64,000 bases of DNA from a bacterium. GTDB lineage: Bacteria; Ratteibacteria; UBA8468; B48-G9; JAFGKM01. The DNA lies in assembly GCA_023230585.1 (NCBI GenBank), contig JALNXB010000001.1, positions 94,147 to 158,146 on the forward strand, read 5' to 3'. The notes under the pieces are model-generated. The model was given only the letters and a program-made list of their open reading frames with translations. It searched no databases and had not been told where the DNA came from. Position numbers and translations under genes: made by a program. This document shows positions 63,373 through 64,000 of the stretch, in pieces. How positions within the stretch are numbered: position 1 is the stretch's first letter; each line of letters begins with the position of its first letter.

Positions 63373-64000
63373 AAAAGTATGTGGTGTCTACTCACTCTGG
63401 AACTACGGTGCATACACCTTCTACACAACAATCGGGCACTCTGAGAACTTACCCTTCTGCATATAAAGCATCTCCGAAGGGCTTAACAGGCTCAGAGTAG
63501 AAGAACAAAAGGCTTGAACCTTTTGTTAACAGCCCGATTCTTGCTTGAGTTGTAGTAGCACCTCGTAATTCGTTCCTAAACACATACTTTTTTAACGAAG
63601 AAAAGACAAAAAAATAATAAGGATAAATACGAGGGCTGCCACGTCATTAGAAGGCATTCCTCGCAATGCCACAAAACGGCAGTTAAATGCATAAAAGAAA
63701 AGCGTATGTGGTGTCTACTCACTCTGGTACTACGGCGCATACACCTTCTCGCTTTTGCCTTCTACCCTTGGGGGAGAAGGATCAAGGATGAGGGGGGCTT
63801 TGCGCTTTTCCCCCATTCCGTCTTTTGTAGTTAGTCTTGCGAGCTTTACCCGCCGAAGCCTTGGCGTAGGAGGGGTCTCTTAGCGTGGCAATCTCGCCGT
63901 AGGCGGAAAAGGAATGGGAATAAACAATAGTGGGGATAAAAGCGAGGATTGCCGCAGTCACACAAAGCGTTCCTTCGCAACGACAAAAAGCGTCGGTTAG
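63373..64000. repeat. Mosaic intergenic repeat, copy 8 (runs to window edge)
   Basis: The entire 63339-64000 stretch lacks a gene. It contains a direct repeat (GTATGTGGTGTCTACTCACTCTGG type, 63379-63422 and 63704-63749), block 63495-63633 (inverted copy of 44718-44857), a block 63628-63680 matching inverted 46320-46380, block 63811-63917 (inverted copy of 46618-46722), and CTACCCTTGGGGGAGAAGG. It is a composite of modules found singly elsewhere and probably continues beyond the right edge. Confidence 0.85.

Overview
The window is an AT-rich bacterial chromosome segment whose coding regions are interrupted by GC-richer mosaic intergenic repeats. It carries about 55 protein genes and one tRNA. 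A lipoprotein with a lipobox, an RND/TolC-type efflux set, an N-terminally secreted 1021-residue protein and isoprenoid synthesis through IspH point to a double-membrane (Gram-negative type) cell. A ferredoxin-dependent 2-oxoacid oxidoreductase and HemW suggest anaerobic or low-oxygen life. The mixture (creatininase-family proteins, GHL6-like protein, DUF6485, NagB-LmbE fusion, many intergenic repeats) resembles uncultured candidate phyla such as Omnitrophota and relatives. That placement is inference only; no rRNA gene is present to test it.

Layout. 1-5.9 kb: type I restriction-modification locus (hsdM, hsdS, a broken RhuM-like gene, hsdR running off the left edge), all on the minus strand. 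6.1-11.3 kb: tightly packed minus-strand cluster of housekeeping genes (creatininase-like, dtd, a small unknown, plsC, ispH, rpsA, nagB). 11.4-14.2 kb: tandem desuccinylase/aspartoacylase paralogues and a lipoprotein, each unit with a consensus promoter. 14.2-18.8 kb: tRNA-Asp, thrS, infC, rpmI, rplT, a GGDEF protein, and a convergent coiled-coil gene. 19-29 kb: flavin oxidoreductase, two metallo-beta-lactamase-fold proteins, then a minus-strand group of creatininase-like, creatinase-like (M24 fold), GHL6-like and large secreted proteins. 29-34 kb: hemW, lepA, then an editing-domain-less proS and a membrane protein.

34.4-42.3 kb: a plus-strand energy-metabolism cluster encoding the four subunits of a 2-oxoacid:ferredoxin oxidoreductase, interleaved with a membrane coiled-coil protein and an M55 peptidase, followed by a CstA-like carrier and transketolase. 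CstA-family members can carry pyruvate, so pyruvate uptake plus oxidation is a coherent reading. 42.4-44.5 kb: a solitary PLD-nuclease/SF3-helicase-like fusion embedded between repeats, the best candidate here for an undescribed defence or mobile-element function. 45-49 kb: kbl and tdh (threonine to glycine plus acetyl-CoA), DUF6485 and pyrF. 49-56.7 kb: orphan GspF-like protein and a TetR/TolC/adaptor/RND efflux cluster. 56.7-63.4 kb: NagB-LmbE fusion, DUF4380-like protein, Fic protein with an inverted-repeat operator, Xer recombinase and hisB.

The intergenic mosaic repeats occur in eight places. Three pairs of 100-170 bp blocks are inverted copies of each other. One repeat has run into the end of the PLD/SF3 gene and supplies its last ~55 codons.
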